A program made the translations under genes and the position numbers. Below the pieces are notes generated by a model that worked only from the letters and a program-made list of their open reading frames with translations, searched no databases and was not told the origin of the DNA. Positions 49,440 through 58,253 of a DNA stretch of 58,253 bases are shown here, in pieces. The stretch lies in contig NZ_QOCW01000031.1 in the NCBI RefSeq assembly GCF_003318295.1, positions 1 through 58,253 of the forward strand, read 5' to 3'. The DNA is from Bacillus taeanensis (GTDB lineage Bacteria > Bacillota > Bacilli > Bacillales > UBA6769). Every line of letters begins with the position of its first letter. Position 1 is the stretch's first letter.

Positions 49440-50757
49440 GAACCTGATCTACCAATCATACATGCGTGCTGTACCAAACATCCTCCATGAACAGGATGAT
49501 ATTGTGAAAAAGCCTGAGTTAACAAGATCCCTTCTTGACGATATCGGAAAACCAGATCAAAACGGGACAAATATTTTAGTAACTGGAAGTAAAGGAAAAG
49601 GCTCTACTTCAAAGATGATCGCTTCCCTTTTAGGACACCTTGGATATAAAGTGGGTCTTTTCACTTCTCCTCACATCCTTCATTTTACTGAACGCATTCG
49701 AGTGAATGGAAAGTCAATTTCTGAAGGTGATTTTATTCGCTTAGCCAATCAGGTTGCTCCATCTTTTAATGAAATTGAAAAAACACTTCCGCCACACCAT
49801 TATCAAGGTCCGATCGGAGTGGCTTTATCGATTGCATTATTATATTTTAACGAACAAAAAACCGATGTAAATATTATTGAGTGCGGTAGAGGCGGGAAAT
49901 ATGATGATACAAATGTAATTAATAATGAGCTTGCTGTTATTACACCTATTATGGAAGAACATTTAAACCACCTAGGTCCAACACTTGAAGATATTATCAT
50001 TCATAAGCTGGGAATTGTAAAAGAAAAAACAAAAAATGTTGTCATTAGTAAACAATCTCCATACGTTCAAGAAGTTATTAAAGAGAAATTAAACACAAAC
50101 AATGTTCACGCTTTTTATGACAGCACTCATTTTCACGCATTTAACATTCACATAACTCAAGATGGAGTATCGTTTTCTGTGGAAACAAATGAATCAAACT
50201 ATAGTAATATATTTTTATCTTTATTAGGAGAATTCCAAGCGAATAATGCGGCTGCCGCTTTAAAAACATGTGAAGTTTTCCTTAATAAAACACTTCCTTT
50301 AAAGGATGTTAAGAAGTGTTTTCAAAAATTAAAATGGCCAGGAAGATGTGAAATCATTGATCATTCACCTTCCGTTATCGTTGATGGCGCCATTCACCGA
50401 GAAAGCGCAAAGTATGTAAAGAAAATTTTAGATGAAAGTGGATTTAAATCTATTGTTTCTATTCTTGCTGTTCCAGAGGATAAAGATTACAAAGGCGTTA
50501 TAAAAGAAGCAGCATCCTTTTCAAAACAGATTATCATTACAAAGCCCTCTGTTAGTCATAAAACATTTCCAAAGGACGCATTAGCTGTATCAGCCGCTTA
50601 TCTTTCAAACAGCATTGAAATCTATCCTCTTGAATCAGCTGTTCAAAAAGCTAAAGCTAATCCAAGGATAGATTGTATTGTTATTCTTGGTACGCAAACG
50701 TTTATTAGCGATGTAAAAAGAATATGGAAACAATCTTTAGCTGACCTTGGGATTTAA
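49411..50757 (+). CDS. FolC/Mur-type amide ligase, divergent (second of a tandem pair)
   Basis: A 448-residue Mur-ligase-fold protein. P-loop VTGSKGKGSTSKM (about 58-70), FTSPHILHFTERIRVNGKSIS and IGVALSIALLYF match FolC. The usual GLGGRLDATN is CGRGGKYDDTNV, and the DGAHNP motif of the C-terminal domain is altered to VDGAIHRESAKYV. LGEFQANNAAAAL is the typical Mur hinge segment. The C-terminal domain ends with VILGTQTFISDVK. AGAGGGG before ATG 49411 lies inside the upstream gene, so the two products are made together. Together they may act sequentially on one unknown metabolite. Confidence 0.7.
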   Translation: MTLTTLKQAENLIYQSYMRAVPNILHEQDDIVKKPELTRSLLDDIGKPDQNGTNILVTGSKGKGSTSKMIASLLGHLGYKVGLFTSPHILHFTERIRVNGKSISEGDFIRLANQVAPSFNEIEKTLPPHHYQGPIGVALSIALLYFNEQKTDVNIIECGRGGKYDDTNVINNELAVITPIMEEHLNHLGPTLEDIIIHKLGIVKEKTKNVVISKQSPYVQEVIKEKLNTNNVHAFYDSTHFHAFNIHITQDGVSFSVETNESNYSNIFLSLLGEFQANNAAAALKTCEVFLNKTLPLKDVKKCFQKLKWPGRCEIIDHSPSVIVDGAIHRESAKYVKKILDESGFKSIVSILAVPEDKDYKGVIKEAASFSKQIIITKPSVSHKTFPKDALAVSAAYLSNSIEIYPLESAVQKAKANPRIDCIVILGTQTFISDVKRIWKQSLADLGI

Positions 50758-50759
50758 CA

Positions 50760-50793
50760 AACAAGTTAGCTCTTTCAAAAGAGCTAACTTGTT
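50760..50793. terminator. Terminator after the ligase pair
   Basis: The 16-base perfect arms (AACAAGTTAGCTCTTT and complement) close a near-zero loop. It lies between convergent genes and can stop both. Confidence 0.75.
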
Positions 50794-50797
50794 CTCA

Positions 50798-50989
50798 TTA
50801 GTTCGTGAAAAAGCGATTCACTTCTTCGCGATCCTCTATTTCTTTTTCTTTTGAAAGATAGGGGTTATTTTCGGTATTGTTTTTTATGTCTAGGTTTGTT
50901 TTTGCGCCGATTGATGGGCTGGAGCTTGCATTTAAAATTATGCGATCATTTAACTCCTTAAAATCGGGCATGTTCGTTTGCTTTTCCAT
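50798..50989 (-). CDS. Small hydrophilic hypothetical protein, 63 residues
   Basis: MEKQTNMPDFKELNDRIILNASS...NNPYLSKEKEIEDREEVNRFFTN, 63 residues. Ser/Asn-rich and probably largely unfolded, with a charged final helix. GGAGGTGAT lies before ATG 50989; the ATG at 50998 overlaps that box. Convergent with the ligase pair. No family recognised. Confidence 0.6.
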   Translation of the reverse strand: MEKQTNMPDFKELNDRIILNASSSPSIGAKTNLDIKNNTENNPYLSKEKEIEDREEVNRFFTN

Positions 50990-51136
50990 GTTTATCACCT
51001 CCTAACTATAGCATCGGCGGGGATTGCTTTTACTATGTATAGAAAGAAGATTTATGAATAGCCTTTACATCTAAAAATAAAGCGTGCTATATTTGGTGTT
51101 TGAAATAAAAAATAAAAACAATAAAAAGGATGGACT

Positions 51137-52015
51137 ATGAACAAAGAAAAATTATTGTTAATTGATGGATTTAATTTATTAAGCAGGTGTTATTTTGCGA
51201 CTGCATATGGACGAAGCGAAGAACAGCTCCAATCACATAATGGCTTTTATACGAATGCGATTCGTGTAATGCTTCAAAAATTACAAAACCTCTGGAATAC
51301 TTATCAGCCTACACATTTTGCCATTGCATGGGACGTAAAACGTGAAGAGACGATTCGAAAACAGCGCTATCAGGAGTATAAAGCAACAAGAGGAGAACTT
51401 CCTTTTCCGCTCATTCAACAATTCGAAACATTACAAACCTTATTCAACCAGCTGAGCATCCCTCAGCTAACTATTCCTCAATATGAAGCAGATGATATCA
51501 TCGGAGCTCTTTCGATGAAATGGAAAGCTGAAAGAAATGAACCTTGCTATATATACAGCAATGACCGCGATCTGCTGCAGCTGTTAGATGAGAATACATC
51601 CCAAATTATTTCAGTAAAAAAACAAGGCGATGTTCTTTATACACTTGCTGATTTTAAGAATGACTATCAAATTACACCAGCACAATGGATAGATGTAAAA
51701 GCATTATTAGGAGATAAAAGTGATAATATTCCGGGTGTAACGGGAGTAGGAGAAAAAGCAGCGCTTCCGCTCGTACAAATGTATGGTAGTATTGAAAATA
51801 TTTATAATCATTTAGACAGCTTAGACCCAGTATTTAAACGTTATACAAAAAAACTGTTAGCCGGAAGAGAAAGTGCTGTTTTTAGTAAAGAACTTGTAAC
51901 CATTTATCTAGATATCCCAGCCCTTGATGAATTAACTTGGGATTTGCTGCGCTTTTCAATAGATAAGGAAGTACTAAAAAAAGCAGTAGAACCATTTGAT
52001 ATAAGGCTTAAATAA
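51137..52015 (+). CDS. ypcP: 5'-3' exonuclease YpcP (PolI-type N-terminal nuclease)
   Basis: A 292-residue stand-alone flap/5' nuclease. LLLIDGFNLLSRCYFATA holds the first metal aspartate, followed by FAIAWDVKREETIRKQRYQEYKATR (helical arch and DNA contacts), IPQYEADDIIGAL, SNDRDLLQLLD and the helix-hairpin-helix LLGDKSDNIPGVTGVGEKAA. It belongs to the same group as B. subtilis YpcP (ExoR type), which removes RNA primers and helps PolA. ATG 51137 follows AAAAGGATGG. Monocistronic. Confidence 0.9.
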   Translation: MNKEKLLLIDGFNLLSRCYFATAYGRSEEQLQSHNGFYTNAIRVMLQKLQNLWNTYQPTHFAIAWDVKREETIRKQRYQEYKATRGELPFPLIQQFETLQTLFNQLSIPQLTIPQYEADDIIGALSMKWKAERNEPCYIYSNDRDLLQLLDENTSQIISVKKQGDVLYTLADFKNDYQITPAQWIDVKALLGDKSDNIPGVTGVGEKAALPLVQMYGSIENIYNHLDSLDPVFKRYTKKLLAGRESAVFSKELVTIYLDIPALDELTWDLLRFSIDKEVLKKAVEPFDIRLK

Positions 52016-52020
52016 ACATA

Positions 52021-52051
52021 AACAACGCAAAGCATCATGCTTTGCGTTGTT
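52021..52051. terminator. Bidirectional terminator between ypcP and metA
   Basis: 15-base perfect arms AACAACGCAAAGCAT / ATGCTTTGCGTTGTT with a one-base loop. Confidence 0.8.
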
Positions 52052-52054
52052 ACT

Positions 52055-52963
52055 TTATTCCCAATCAAAAGGTGTTTCTTGGTATACATAGTAATTTAGC
52101 CAATTTATAAACAATAAATTTGCGTGCGAACGCCACGTATGAAGCGGTCGTTTCGTTGGGTCATCATTTTGAAAATAATTGATTGGCTTTTTAATTGATG
52201 CCCCTTTATTTATATCGCGTTCATATTCTTGTTTTAGTGTCCCAACTTCATATTCTGGATGTCCTGTTAAGAATATTTGTTTTTCATCTTTGCTGATCAC
52301 TAAATTCACGCCTGATTCTTCTGATTCTGATATAATATCCACTTCGTTTATATTCTCAATATCTTCACGCCGCACTTCTGTATGGCGAGAATGCGGAACG
52401 TTAAACAGGTCATCAAAGCCTCGCAGCAACTTCACGTTTTCTTTAGAAATGGTATGCGGGAATATACCAAAGCATTTTTCGTTAAGAGGACGCTTATTTA
52501 CTCCATAATGATGAAAAAGCCCAGCTTGTGCTCCCCAACATATATGAAGGGTGGAAGTAACATTTGTCTTTGTCCAATCCATTATTTCTTTTAATTCATC
52601 CCAATAAGTAACCTCTTCAAACTCTAAATGTTCAATCGGTGCTCCTGTAATAATCATTCCATCAAACTTGCGATGTTTAATATGCTCAAATGTGGTATAA
52701 AAAGACTCTAAATGAGCTTGCGCTGTGTTTTTTGGATTATGAGTTTTTGGGATTAATAACGTAATATTTACTTGCAGCGGTGAATTTCCCAGCAAACGCA
52801 TAAATTGTGCCTCTGTTTTTTCTTTTTCCGGCATTAAATTGAGAATTACGATATTTAAAGCGCGAATATCTTGAGAATATGCACGACTATCATCCATCAC
52901 AAATATATTTTCTCTCTCTAAAATTTCTTTTGCAGGTAAATCATTCGGAATATTAATCGGCAT
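52055..52963 (-). CDS. metA: Homoserine O-acetyltransferase MetA (MetAA)
   Basis: A 302-residue member of the MetA family. Catalytic residues C142 (HICWGAQ), H235 and E237 (GHPEYE) are present. Position 111, which sets acyl-CoA choice, is glutamate (GAPIEHLEF), the residue linked to acetyl-CoA use in B. cereus MetA, whereas E. coli-type succinyltransferases have glycine. It makes O-acetylhomoserine for methionine. AGAGGGAG lies seven bases before ATG 52963. No S-box (SAM riboswitch) or T-box signature was found in the upstream 500 bases. Confidence 0.92.
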   Translation of the reverse strand: MPINIPNDLPAKEILERENIFVMDDSRAYSQDIRALNIVILNLMPEKEKTEAQFMRLLGNSPLQVNITLLIPKTHNPKNTAQAHLESFYTTFEHIKHRKFDGMIITGAPIEHLEFEEVTYWDELKEIMDWTKTNVTSTLHICWGAQAGLFHHYGVNKRPLNEKCFGIFPHTISKENVKLLRGFDDLFNVPHSRHTEVRREDIENINEVDIISESEESGVNLVISKDEKQIFLTGHPEYEVGTLKQEYERDINKGASIKKPINYFQNDDPTKRPLHTWRSHANLLFINWLNYYVYQETPFDWE

Positions 52964-53098
52964 ACGCAAACTCCCTCTAATAATATTTTGACTTTTTACT
53001 ATTATAAGAATATTGTCTGTAATCTTCAATCCTTTTGATCAATTTATTTCAGGTCAAACTGTTATAACTTCTTCTTATTGGAAAGGGACTCATTTATA

Positions 53099-53139
53099 AA
53101 ACGCCTTCATGTTTGGCATTCCTTATGAATAGGGCTTTT
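53099..53139. repeat. Imperfect hairpin in the metA/odhA divergent gap
   Basis: GCCTTCAT and ATGAATAGGGC pair with a bulge; A4 precedes and T6 follows on plus. It lies about 140-175 bases upstream of metA in its likely leader. Function unknown; the 515-base gap 52964-53478 otherwise holds the odhA promoter. Confidence 0.3.
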
Positions 53140-53205
53140 TTACTATTTAATCCTTTATAAACAAAATGAACAAAAAAGAACTAAAATTTTTAATAAAGAA
53201 TATCA

Positions 53206-53243
53206 TGAAAACGCTTTACAGAAGGGAGAATTGGATATATACT
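53206..53243 (+). promoter_or_regulatory. odhA promoter with overlapping cre-like (CcpA) site
   Basis: -35 TTTACA (53215-53220), 17 bases, -10 TATACT (53238-53243). TGAAAACGCTTTACA (53206-53220) covers the -35 and resembles a catabolite-responsive element (TGNAARCGNWWWCA), but the right half has one extra base. If real, CcpA would repress odhAB in glucose. The leader to odhA is about 230 bases and contains a small TTAATC/GATTAA stem (53362-53379). Confidence 0.45.
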
Positions 53244-53478
53244 GAAGGAAAAGTTTCATTAACTACAAAATCAGCTAAATTTCCCGAAAATAATTGAAAT
53301 ATTTACTTCATTTTATTATGGGCGAATCTATTAATCTAATATTACATATGAAAGAAGCTTCTTAATCAAAAAAGATTAAAACAAGAGTCGTCAGTATGAA
53401 GTTCTTTTATAGGAGATTGGTTTTTTTACTATCAATTATGGGAAAGCATTTAGTAAAACAGTAAGGAGGGAGCATCTA

Positions 53479-56340
53479 ATGTCGTCCAATACCAACCAAA
53501 AACCGTGGGGGAAATTCCATGGACCAAACCTAGGTTATGTAATTGAACAATATGAGAAATACGAAGAGGATCCAAATTCAATTGATGAAGAACTTCAAGA
53601 GTTTTTTAGAACATGGGGAAGCCCAGCATCAAATGCTCAGCTTTCAAAATCTGAAACAATTTCTGAGCAAGAGACGATTCCAGCTCCAGCTATTGAGAAG
53701 ATTGTAAATGCAGTAAAACTGTCAGATGCAATTCGCACATATGGACATTTAGCTGCTAGTATTTATCCATTAAGTGAAGAAAACAAAAATATGAGGTTGC
53801 TTGATCCTCATACGTATAACTTAAGTGAAGAAGATCTGAAAGCGATCTCGCCAAAAATTGTTTGGCAAGATGCTCCAGAACATATCCAAACAGGGTTAGA
53901 TGCGATTAACGCCTTAAAAGAAATTTATACACAGTCTTTAGCATTTGAATTTAGCCACGTCCACACAGAGGAAGAAAGAAAGTGGTTGGACCGCCGCGTA
54001 GAAACGGGTATTGTAAACCAAGAGATTTCAAAAGAAAAGAAACGTGAGCTTCTTAAAAGACTAACAGAAGTAGAAGGATTTGAAGCATTTATTCATAAAA
54101 CGTTTGTTGGTCAAAAAAGATTTTCAATCGAAGGTGTCGATGCTTTAGTACCAATGCTTGATGAAATTATTCGTTCAAGTGTCTTAGATGGAACGAAAGA
54201 TATTATGGTTGGAATGGCTCACAGAGGGCGTTTAAATGTGCTGGCACATGTTCTTCAAAAACCATATGAAATTATTTTTTCAGAATTTCATCATTCACCA
54301 AATAAAGATCTTATTCCATCTGAAGGATCAAAAGGAATTAACTACGGTTGGACAGGTGATGTGAAATACCACCTTGGCGGCAATCGAGCAATTGGTGAAT
54401 CACAAACAGCACAAGCCTGTTTAACGCTTGCTAACAATCCAAGTCACTTAGAATTCGTAGATCCAGTCGTTGAAGGGTATGCGAGAGCGGCACAGGAAGA
54501 CCGCAAAGAAGCAGGTTTTCCAAAGCAGGATACGAGAAAAGCATTTTCAATCTTAATTCATGGAGACGCAGCCTTCCCTGGTGAAGGAATTGTAGCTGAA
54601 ACACTGAACCTCAGTCAGCTAAAAGGATACCACACAGGAGGAACTGTACATATCATTGCAAATAATAGACTTGGCTTTACAACAGATAGTGAAGATTCAC
54701 ACTCAACGAGATATGCAAGTGATCTGGCGAAAGGGTATGAAATTCCAGTTGTACACGTGAATGCAGATGATCCAGAAGCCTGTCTTAAAGCGATGTGTCT
54801 CGCTTATGAATATAGAATGCGCTTCAATAAAGACTTTCTTGTTGATCTCATTGGTTATCGAAGATTTGGTCATAATGAAATGGATGATCCTTCTACGACC
54901 CAGCCTAAACTATATGAACTTGTGAAAAAGCATCCAACAGTACGCGCCTTATACGCAAAACAGCTGCGGGATGAAAAACTTGTTAGCGCTGACGAAGTAG
55001 AAAACATGAAAAATGAGTTTGAAGGGATGCTTCAGAAAAAATATGAAAGCGTAAAAGCGGTTGGGGAAGAAGATGACGTAAAAGAGGTTGAAGTACCAGA
55101 AGAAGTGTTAAATGGGCTTCCTGAAGTCGATACAAGAGTTTCGAAGGATATCCTTCAAAATATTAATCGTTCATTACTAACATTTCCTAGCGATTTTCAT
55201 GTGTATCCTAAATTAGAAAGAATTTTAAAGCGACGCAATGACATGCTTGCGGAGAATGGAAAGGTAGATTGGGGATTTGCTGAAACATTGGCGTTTGCCT
55301 CTATCTTACATGATGGCACACCAATTCGATTATCAGGACAAGACTCAGAGCGTGGGACATTTGCACAGCGTCACCTCGTTCTTCACGATAGTGAAACAGG
55401 AGAAGAATATTTACCGCTTCACGGCCTTCCTGAAGCAAAGGCATCATTTGCTGTTCATAACAGTCCATTATCAGAAGGTGCTGTACTTGGCTTTGAATAC
55501 GGCTATAATGTTCACGCTCCAGAAACGCTTGTACTTTGGGAAGCACAGTACGGGGATTTCGCGAATGCCGGACAAGTGATTTTTGACCAATTTATTTCTG
55601 CGGGACGAGCAAAATGGGGACAGAAATCAGGTCTTGTTATTTTACTGCCGCACGGTTATGAAGGACAAGGACCAGAGCATTCAAGCGGAAGATTAGAGCG
55701 CTTTTTAACATTAGCTGCTGAAAGCAACTGGACAGTAGCAAACGTAACGAGTGCCGCTCAATACTTCCATATTTTAAGAAGACAAGCGAAGATTTTAAAT
55801 AAAAAAGAAGTTCGACCGCTTGTAATTATGACACCAAAGAGCCTGCTTCGTAATTCGCTTGTTGCTTCAGAGCATCAGCTGCTTAGTGAAGGGAATTTCC
55901 AAACCGTTATGGAACAGTCTGGTTTAGGTGAAGAGAATGAACGTATTAAACGTTTAGTGTTATGCAGCGGAAAAATAGCGGTGGATCTAGCTTCAGAGCT
56001 TGAATCAAGCGATAAAGACCTAGATTGGCTGCACATCGTGAGGATGGAACAATTGTATCCATTCCCTAAAAAGAAGCTCCAAGAAATTGTGAACCGCTAT
56101 CCTCATTTAAAAGAAGTGGTTTGGGTACAGGAAGAGCCGAAAAACATGGGTGCTTGGACATTTATGGAGTCCAAAATCAATGAGCTTGTATCTAAAGATG
56201 TTGCGGTTTCTTATATTGGACGTGTTGATCGATCAAGTCCAGCTGGAGGAGATCCAATCGTTCATAAAAAAGAACAAAAACGCATTATAACTGAAGCTTT
56301 TGAACCATCATTTTCTGAAGGAGGCCAAGACAATGATTGA
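53479..56340 (+). CDS. odhA: 2-oxoglutarate dehydrogenase E1 component OdhA
   Basis: A 953-residue thiamine-diphosphate enzyme that decarboxylates 2-oxoglutarate in the TCA cycle. The N-terminus has the E2-binding [11 protein letters not shown]...[11 protein letters not shown] segment. [37 protein letters not shown] (ThDP/Mg), [18 protein letters not shown] and the [20 protein letters not shown] loop are family landmarks. AAGGAGG precedes ATG 53479. The stop overlaps the odhB start. Confidence 0.96.
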   Translation: MSSNTNQKPWGKFHGPNLGYVIEQYEKYEEDPNSIDEELQEFFRTWGSPASNAQLSKSETISEQETIPAPAIEKIVNAVKLSDAIRTYGHLAASIYPLSEENKNMRLLDPHTYNLSEEDLKAISPKIVWQDAPEHIQTGLDAINALKEIYTQSLAFEFSHVHTEEERKWLDRRVETGIVNQEISKEKKRELLKRLTEVEGFEAFIHKTFVGQKRFSIEGVDALVPMLDEIIRSSVLDGTKDIMVGMAHRGRLNVLAHVLQKPYEIIFSEFHHSPNKDLIPSEGSKGINYGWTGDVKYHLGGNRAIGESQTAQACLTLANNPSHLEFVDPVVEGYARAAQEDRKEAGFPKQDTRKAFSILIHGDAAFPGEGIVAETLNLSQLKGYHTGGTVHIIANNRLGFTTDSEDSHSTRYASDLAKGYEIPVVHVNADDPEACLKAMCLAYEYRMRFNKDFLVDLIGYRRFGHNEMDDPSTTQPKLYELVKKHPTVRALYAKQLRDEKLVSADEVENMKNEFEGMLQKKYESVKAVGEEDDVKEVEVPEEVLNGLPEVDTRVSKDILQNINRSLLTFPSDFHVYPKLERILKRRNDMLAENGKVDWGFAETLAFASILHDGTPIRLSGQDSERGTFAQRHLVLHDSETGEEYLPLHGLPEAKASFAVHNSPLSEGAVLGFEYGYNVHAPETLVLWEAQYGDFANAGQVIFDQFISAGRAKWGQKSGLVILLPHGYEGQGPEHSSGRLERFLTLAAESNWTVANVTSAAQYFHILRRQAKILNKKEVRPLVIMTPKSLLRNSLVASEHQLLSEGNFQTVMEQSGLGEENERIKRLVLCSGKIAVDLASELESSDKDLDWLHIVRMEQLYPFPKKKLQEIVNRYPHLKEVVWVQEEPKNMGAWTFMESKINELVSKDVAVSYIGRVDRSSPAGGDPIVHKKEQKRIITEAFEPSFSEGGQDND

Positions 56341-57601
56341 AGTGAAAGTACCAGAACTTGCAGAATCGATTACAGAAGGCACAATTGCACAATGGTTAGT
56401 AAAAGTAGGAGACAAAATCCAAAAAGGTGACTATATCGTTGAACTTGAGACAGATAAAGTAAATGTTGAAGTGAGCGCAGAAAACGATGGCGTTATTAAA
56501 GAGCTTTTAAAATCAGAAGGCGATAATGTGGAAGTGGAAGAAGTGATTGCACTTCTTAGTGAAGGAATTGAAGAAGATCTAAAAGAATCCGAACAACAAG
56601 CTCCTCCGGCAAATGAAGAAGTGAAAGAAGAAGCAAGCACACCAACAGCAGCGGAAGAGCGAAAAGAAACTCCTCAAAATCAGAAACCGATCGCTTCACC
56701 GGCAGCAAGAAAGCTTGCAAGAGAACTGTCCATTGATTTAAATCAAGTAAGTGCTCGTGACCCTTTAGGGAGAATCCGACCAGACGATGTAAAAGCACAT
56801 GCTGAAAAAGATTCAGCTCCAAAAAGTGAGCAAAAAGAAACAACAGCAGCACCGAAAGAAACAAAACAAAAAGCATCTGCTGAAGCTGCTGATCCGAATA
56901 AACCGGTAGAACGCATTAAAATGTCGCGCCGCCGTCAAACAATTGCGAAACGTCTAGTAGAAGTCCAGCAAACGGCAGCGATGTTAACGACGTTCAATGA
57001 AGTCGATATGACAGCGATTATGGACGTCAGAAAGCGTCGAAAAGATTCTTTCGCCAAAGAAAATGATGTGAAATTAGGCTTTATGTCTTTCTTCACAAAA
57101 GCGGTTGTAGGCGCACTTAAAAAGTTCCCAGAGTTAAACGCAGAAATTCAAGGTGACGAAATGGTGCTTAAAAAGTATTATGATATCGGAATCGCTGTTG
57201 GTACTGATGAAGGTCTCGTTGTTCCTGTTGTACGCGATGCAGACCGACTCAGTTTTGGCGACATTGAAAAGGAACTTGGCGAACTTGCAAACAAAGCAAG
57301 AAATAATAAACTTACCCTTAAAGAACTGCAGGGCGGCACATTTACGATTACAAATGGTGGGATCTATGGTTCAATGATGTCTACACCAATCTTAAACAGC
57401 CCGCAAGTTGGAATTTTAGGAATGCACAACATTCAATGGCGTCCTGTTGCAATTGATCAAGAACGGATGGAAAACCGTCCAATGATGTATATTGCTCTAT
57501 CTTATGATCACCGTATCGTAGACGGAAAAGAAGCGGTTAGCTTTTTAGCGAAAGTAAAAGCACTGCTTGAAGATCCGGAAGCACTGTTATTAGAAGGATA
57601 A
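56333..57601 (+). CDS. odhB: Dihydrolipoyl succinyltransferase E2 component OdhB
   Basis: A 422-residue E2. The lipoyl domain (1-80) has the lipoylated lysine in ETDKVNVEV. An Ala/Pro/Glu-rich linker follows, then a peripheral subunit-binding domain (about 120-155, [18 protein letters not shown]), a second linker, and a catalytic domain (about 195-422) with the active-site histidine in [15 protein letters not shown]. Partner of OdhA and a shared E3. AAGGAGG lies ten bases before ATG 56333, which overlaps the odhA stop by eight bases; an earlier in-frame ATG has no ribosome site. Confidence 0.95.
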   Translation: MIEVKVPELAESITEGTIAQWLVKVGDKIQKGDYIVELETDKVNVEVSAENDGVIKELLKSEGDNVEVEEVIALLSEGIEEDLKESEQQAPPANEEVKEEASTPTAAEERKETPQNQKPIASPAARKLARELSIDLNQVSARDPLGRIRPDDVKAHAEKDSAPKSEQKETTAAPKETKQKASAEAADPNKPVERIKMSRRRQTIAKRLVEVQQTAAMLTTFNEVDMTAIMDVRKRRKDSFAKENDVKLGFMSFFTKAVVGALKKFPELNAEIQGDEMVLKKYYDIGIAVGTDEGLVVPVVRDADRLSFGDIEKELGELANKARNNKLTLKELQGGTFTITNGGIYGSMMSTPILNSPQVGILGMHNIQWRPVAIDQERMENRPMMYIALSYDHRIVDGKEAVSFLAKVKALLEDPEALLLEG

Positions 57602-57628
57602 TCCAGTTTACCATTGGAGAAGTTTACG

Positions 57629-57669
57629 GGAAGAGACGAATTAGCTCTTTTCAGCTCTCTTCCTTTTCT
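57629..57669 (+). terminator. Terminator of odhAB
   Basis: GGAAGAGA / TCTCTTCC around a 19-base loop, then TTTTCTTCTC. Weaker than average. Confidence 0.5.
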
Positions 57670-57715
57670 TCTCTATTTATATAGTATTGTTATAAATTTT
57701 GATAGGGGGATGAAA

Positions 57716-58253
57716 ATGAATATCCATGAATACCAAGGAAAAGAAGTATTAAGAAACTACGGTGTAGCGGTTCCAAACGGGAAAGTTGCTTTCTCTCCAG
57801 AAGAAGCGGTGAATGCTGCCAAAGAATTAAATTCAAACGTGTATGTCGTAAAAGCGCAAATTCACGCGGGCGGCCGCGGAAAAGCAGGCGGAGTTAAAAT
57901 TGCTAAAAGCCTTGATGAAGTTCATACATATGCAGAGGAGCTTATTGGCAAGACGTTAGTAACCCACCAAACAGGTCCTGAAGGAAAAGAAGTGAAACGC
58001 CTTTTAATTGAAGAAGGCTGTGATATTAAAAAAGAATATTATGTAGGTCTAGTCCTTGATCGTGCGACTTCTCGCGTTATTTTAATGGCATCAGAAGAAG
58101 GCGGCACAGAGATTGAAGAAGTGGCAGAAAAAACACCGGAAAAAATCTTTAAAGAAGAAATTGATCCGGCTGTCGGCTTACAAGGTTATCAAGCGCGCCG
58201 TTTAGCGTTTAACATTAACATTCCAAAAGAACTTGTTAATAAAGCGGTAAAAT
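57716..58253 (+). CDS. sucC: Succinyl-CoA ligase (ADP-forming) beta subunit, cut by window end
   Basis: The first 179 residues of Suc[32 protein letters not shown] at the start, then [22 protein letters not shown] (ATP-grasp nucleotide loop), [21 protein letters not shown] and [20 protein letters not shown]. It couples succinyl-CoA cleavage to ATP formation, the step after OdhAB. GGGGGA precedes ATG 57716. The rest and the expected sucD lie beyond the window. Confidence 0.95.
   Translation, partial: MNIHEYQGKEVLRNYGVAVPNGKVAFSPEEAVNAAKELNSNVYVVKAQIHAGGRGKAGGVKIAKSLDEVHTYAEELIGKTLVTHQTGPEGKEVKRLLIEEGCDIKKEYYVGLVLDRATSRVILMASEEGGTEIEEVAEKTPEKIFKEEIDPAVGLQGYQARRLAFNINIPKELVNKAVK

Noticed and set aside
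52964..53478. SAM riboswitch or T-box for metA
   Set aside because: Neither the S-box core nor the T-box sequence (AGGGTGGNACCGCG) is present on the minus strand; only an imperfect hairpin is seen.

Overview
The window looks like chromosomal DNA of a low-GC, spore-forming Bacillaceae (Bacillus sensu lato). Supporting this are AGGAGG-type ribosome binding sites, frequent GTG/TTG starts, and clear counterparts of B. subtilis genes: yneP/yneQ/yneR, dynA, cshA, patA, kamA-yokU-yodT-yodS-yodR, ypcP, metA, odhAB and sucC. No rRNA, tRNA or CRISPR array was seen. The species cannot be named from the sequence alone.

Layout. (1) 1-5.0 kb: two IS200/IS605-type TnpB modules in inverted orientation. The left one is cut by the window edge; the right one has an intact tnpB with its guide-RNA-like right end. 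They flank a 2.9-kb segment holding a secreted HMA-domain protein, an HTH repressor-hydrolase operon with two palindromic operators, and a HAD nucleotidase whose stop codon comes from the insertion sequence. A third, degraded right-end relic lies beside the right element. (2) 5.0-18.7 kb: a BASS-family transporter, then a tightly coupled eight-gene operon (secreted GATase-like protein, ABC ATPase, ABC-2 permease, coiled-coil membrane protein, MoxR AAA+, DUF58, two VWA membrane proteins). (3) 18.7-31 kb: stress and accessory genes: Dps, a DUF1906 glycosidase-like protein, a tiny lipoprotein, a short DapH-like acyltransferase, a TerD-zinc ribbon-TerB fusion, a clade-2 catalase missing about 200 internal residues, yneP/Q/R, an SGNH hydrolase, several small proteins and a UDG-superfamily-like protein. 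(4) 30.5-38 kb: cshA, a double-headed dynamin (dynA), a sulfurtransferase and patA. (5) 38-45.3 kb: a beta-lysine locus: ablB/yodP, a PAS-AAA+-Fis sigma-54 activator, a well-matched -24/-12 promoter, then kamA-yokU-yodT-yodS-yodR. (6) 45.4-52 kb: a lone tyrosine recombinase with a lox/dif-like inverted repeat upstream, a TRIC-type channel, an IDEAL protein, two overlapping divergent FolC/Mur-type ligases, and ypcP. (7) 52-58 kb: metA, then the TCA genes odhA-odhB-sucC, the last cut by the window end.

How the genes work together. KamA makes beta-lysine. AblB can acetylate it to a compatible solute, while YodT and YodRS look suited to transaminate and CoA-activate it for catabolism; the sigma-54 activator beside them probably links this to a metabolite signal. 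OdhAB and SucC(D) form consecutive TCA steps. The MoxR-DUF58-VWA-ABC operon most likely encodes one membrane-associated assembly, but its substrate is unknown.

The strongest candidates for something undescribed are the tandem FolC-like ligase pair, the recombinase with its symmetric site, the eight-gene ABC/MoxR/VWA operon, and the TnpB guide-RNA regions, which are better conserved than the TnpB coding sequence.
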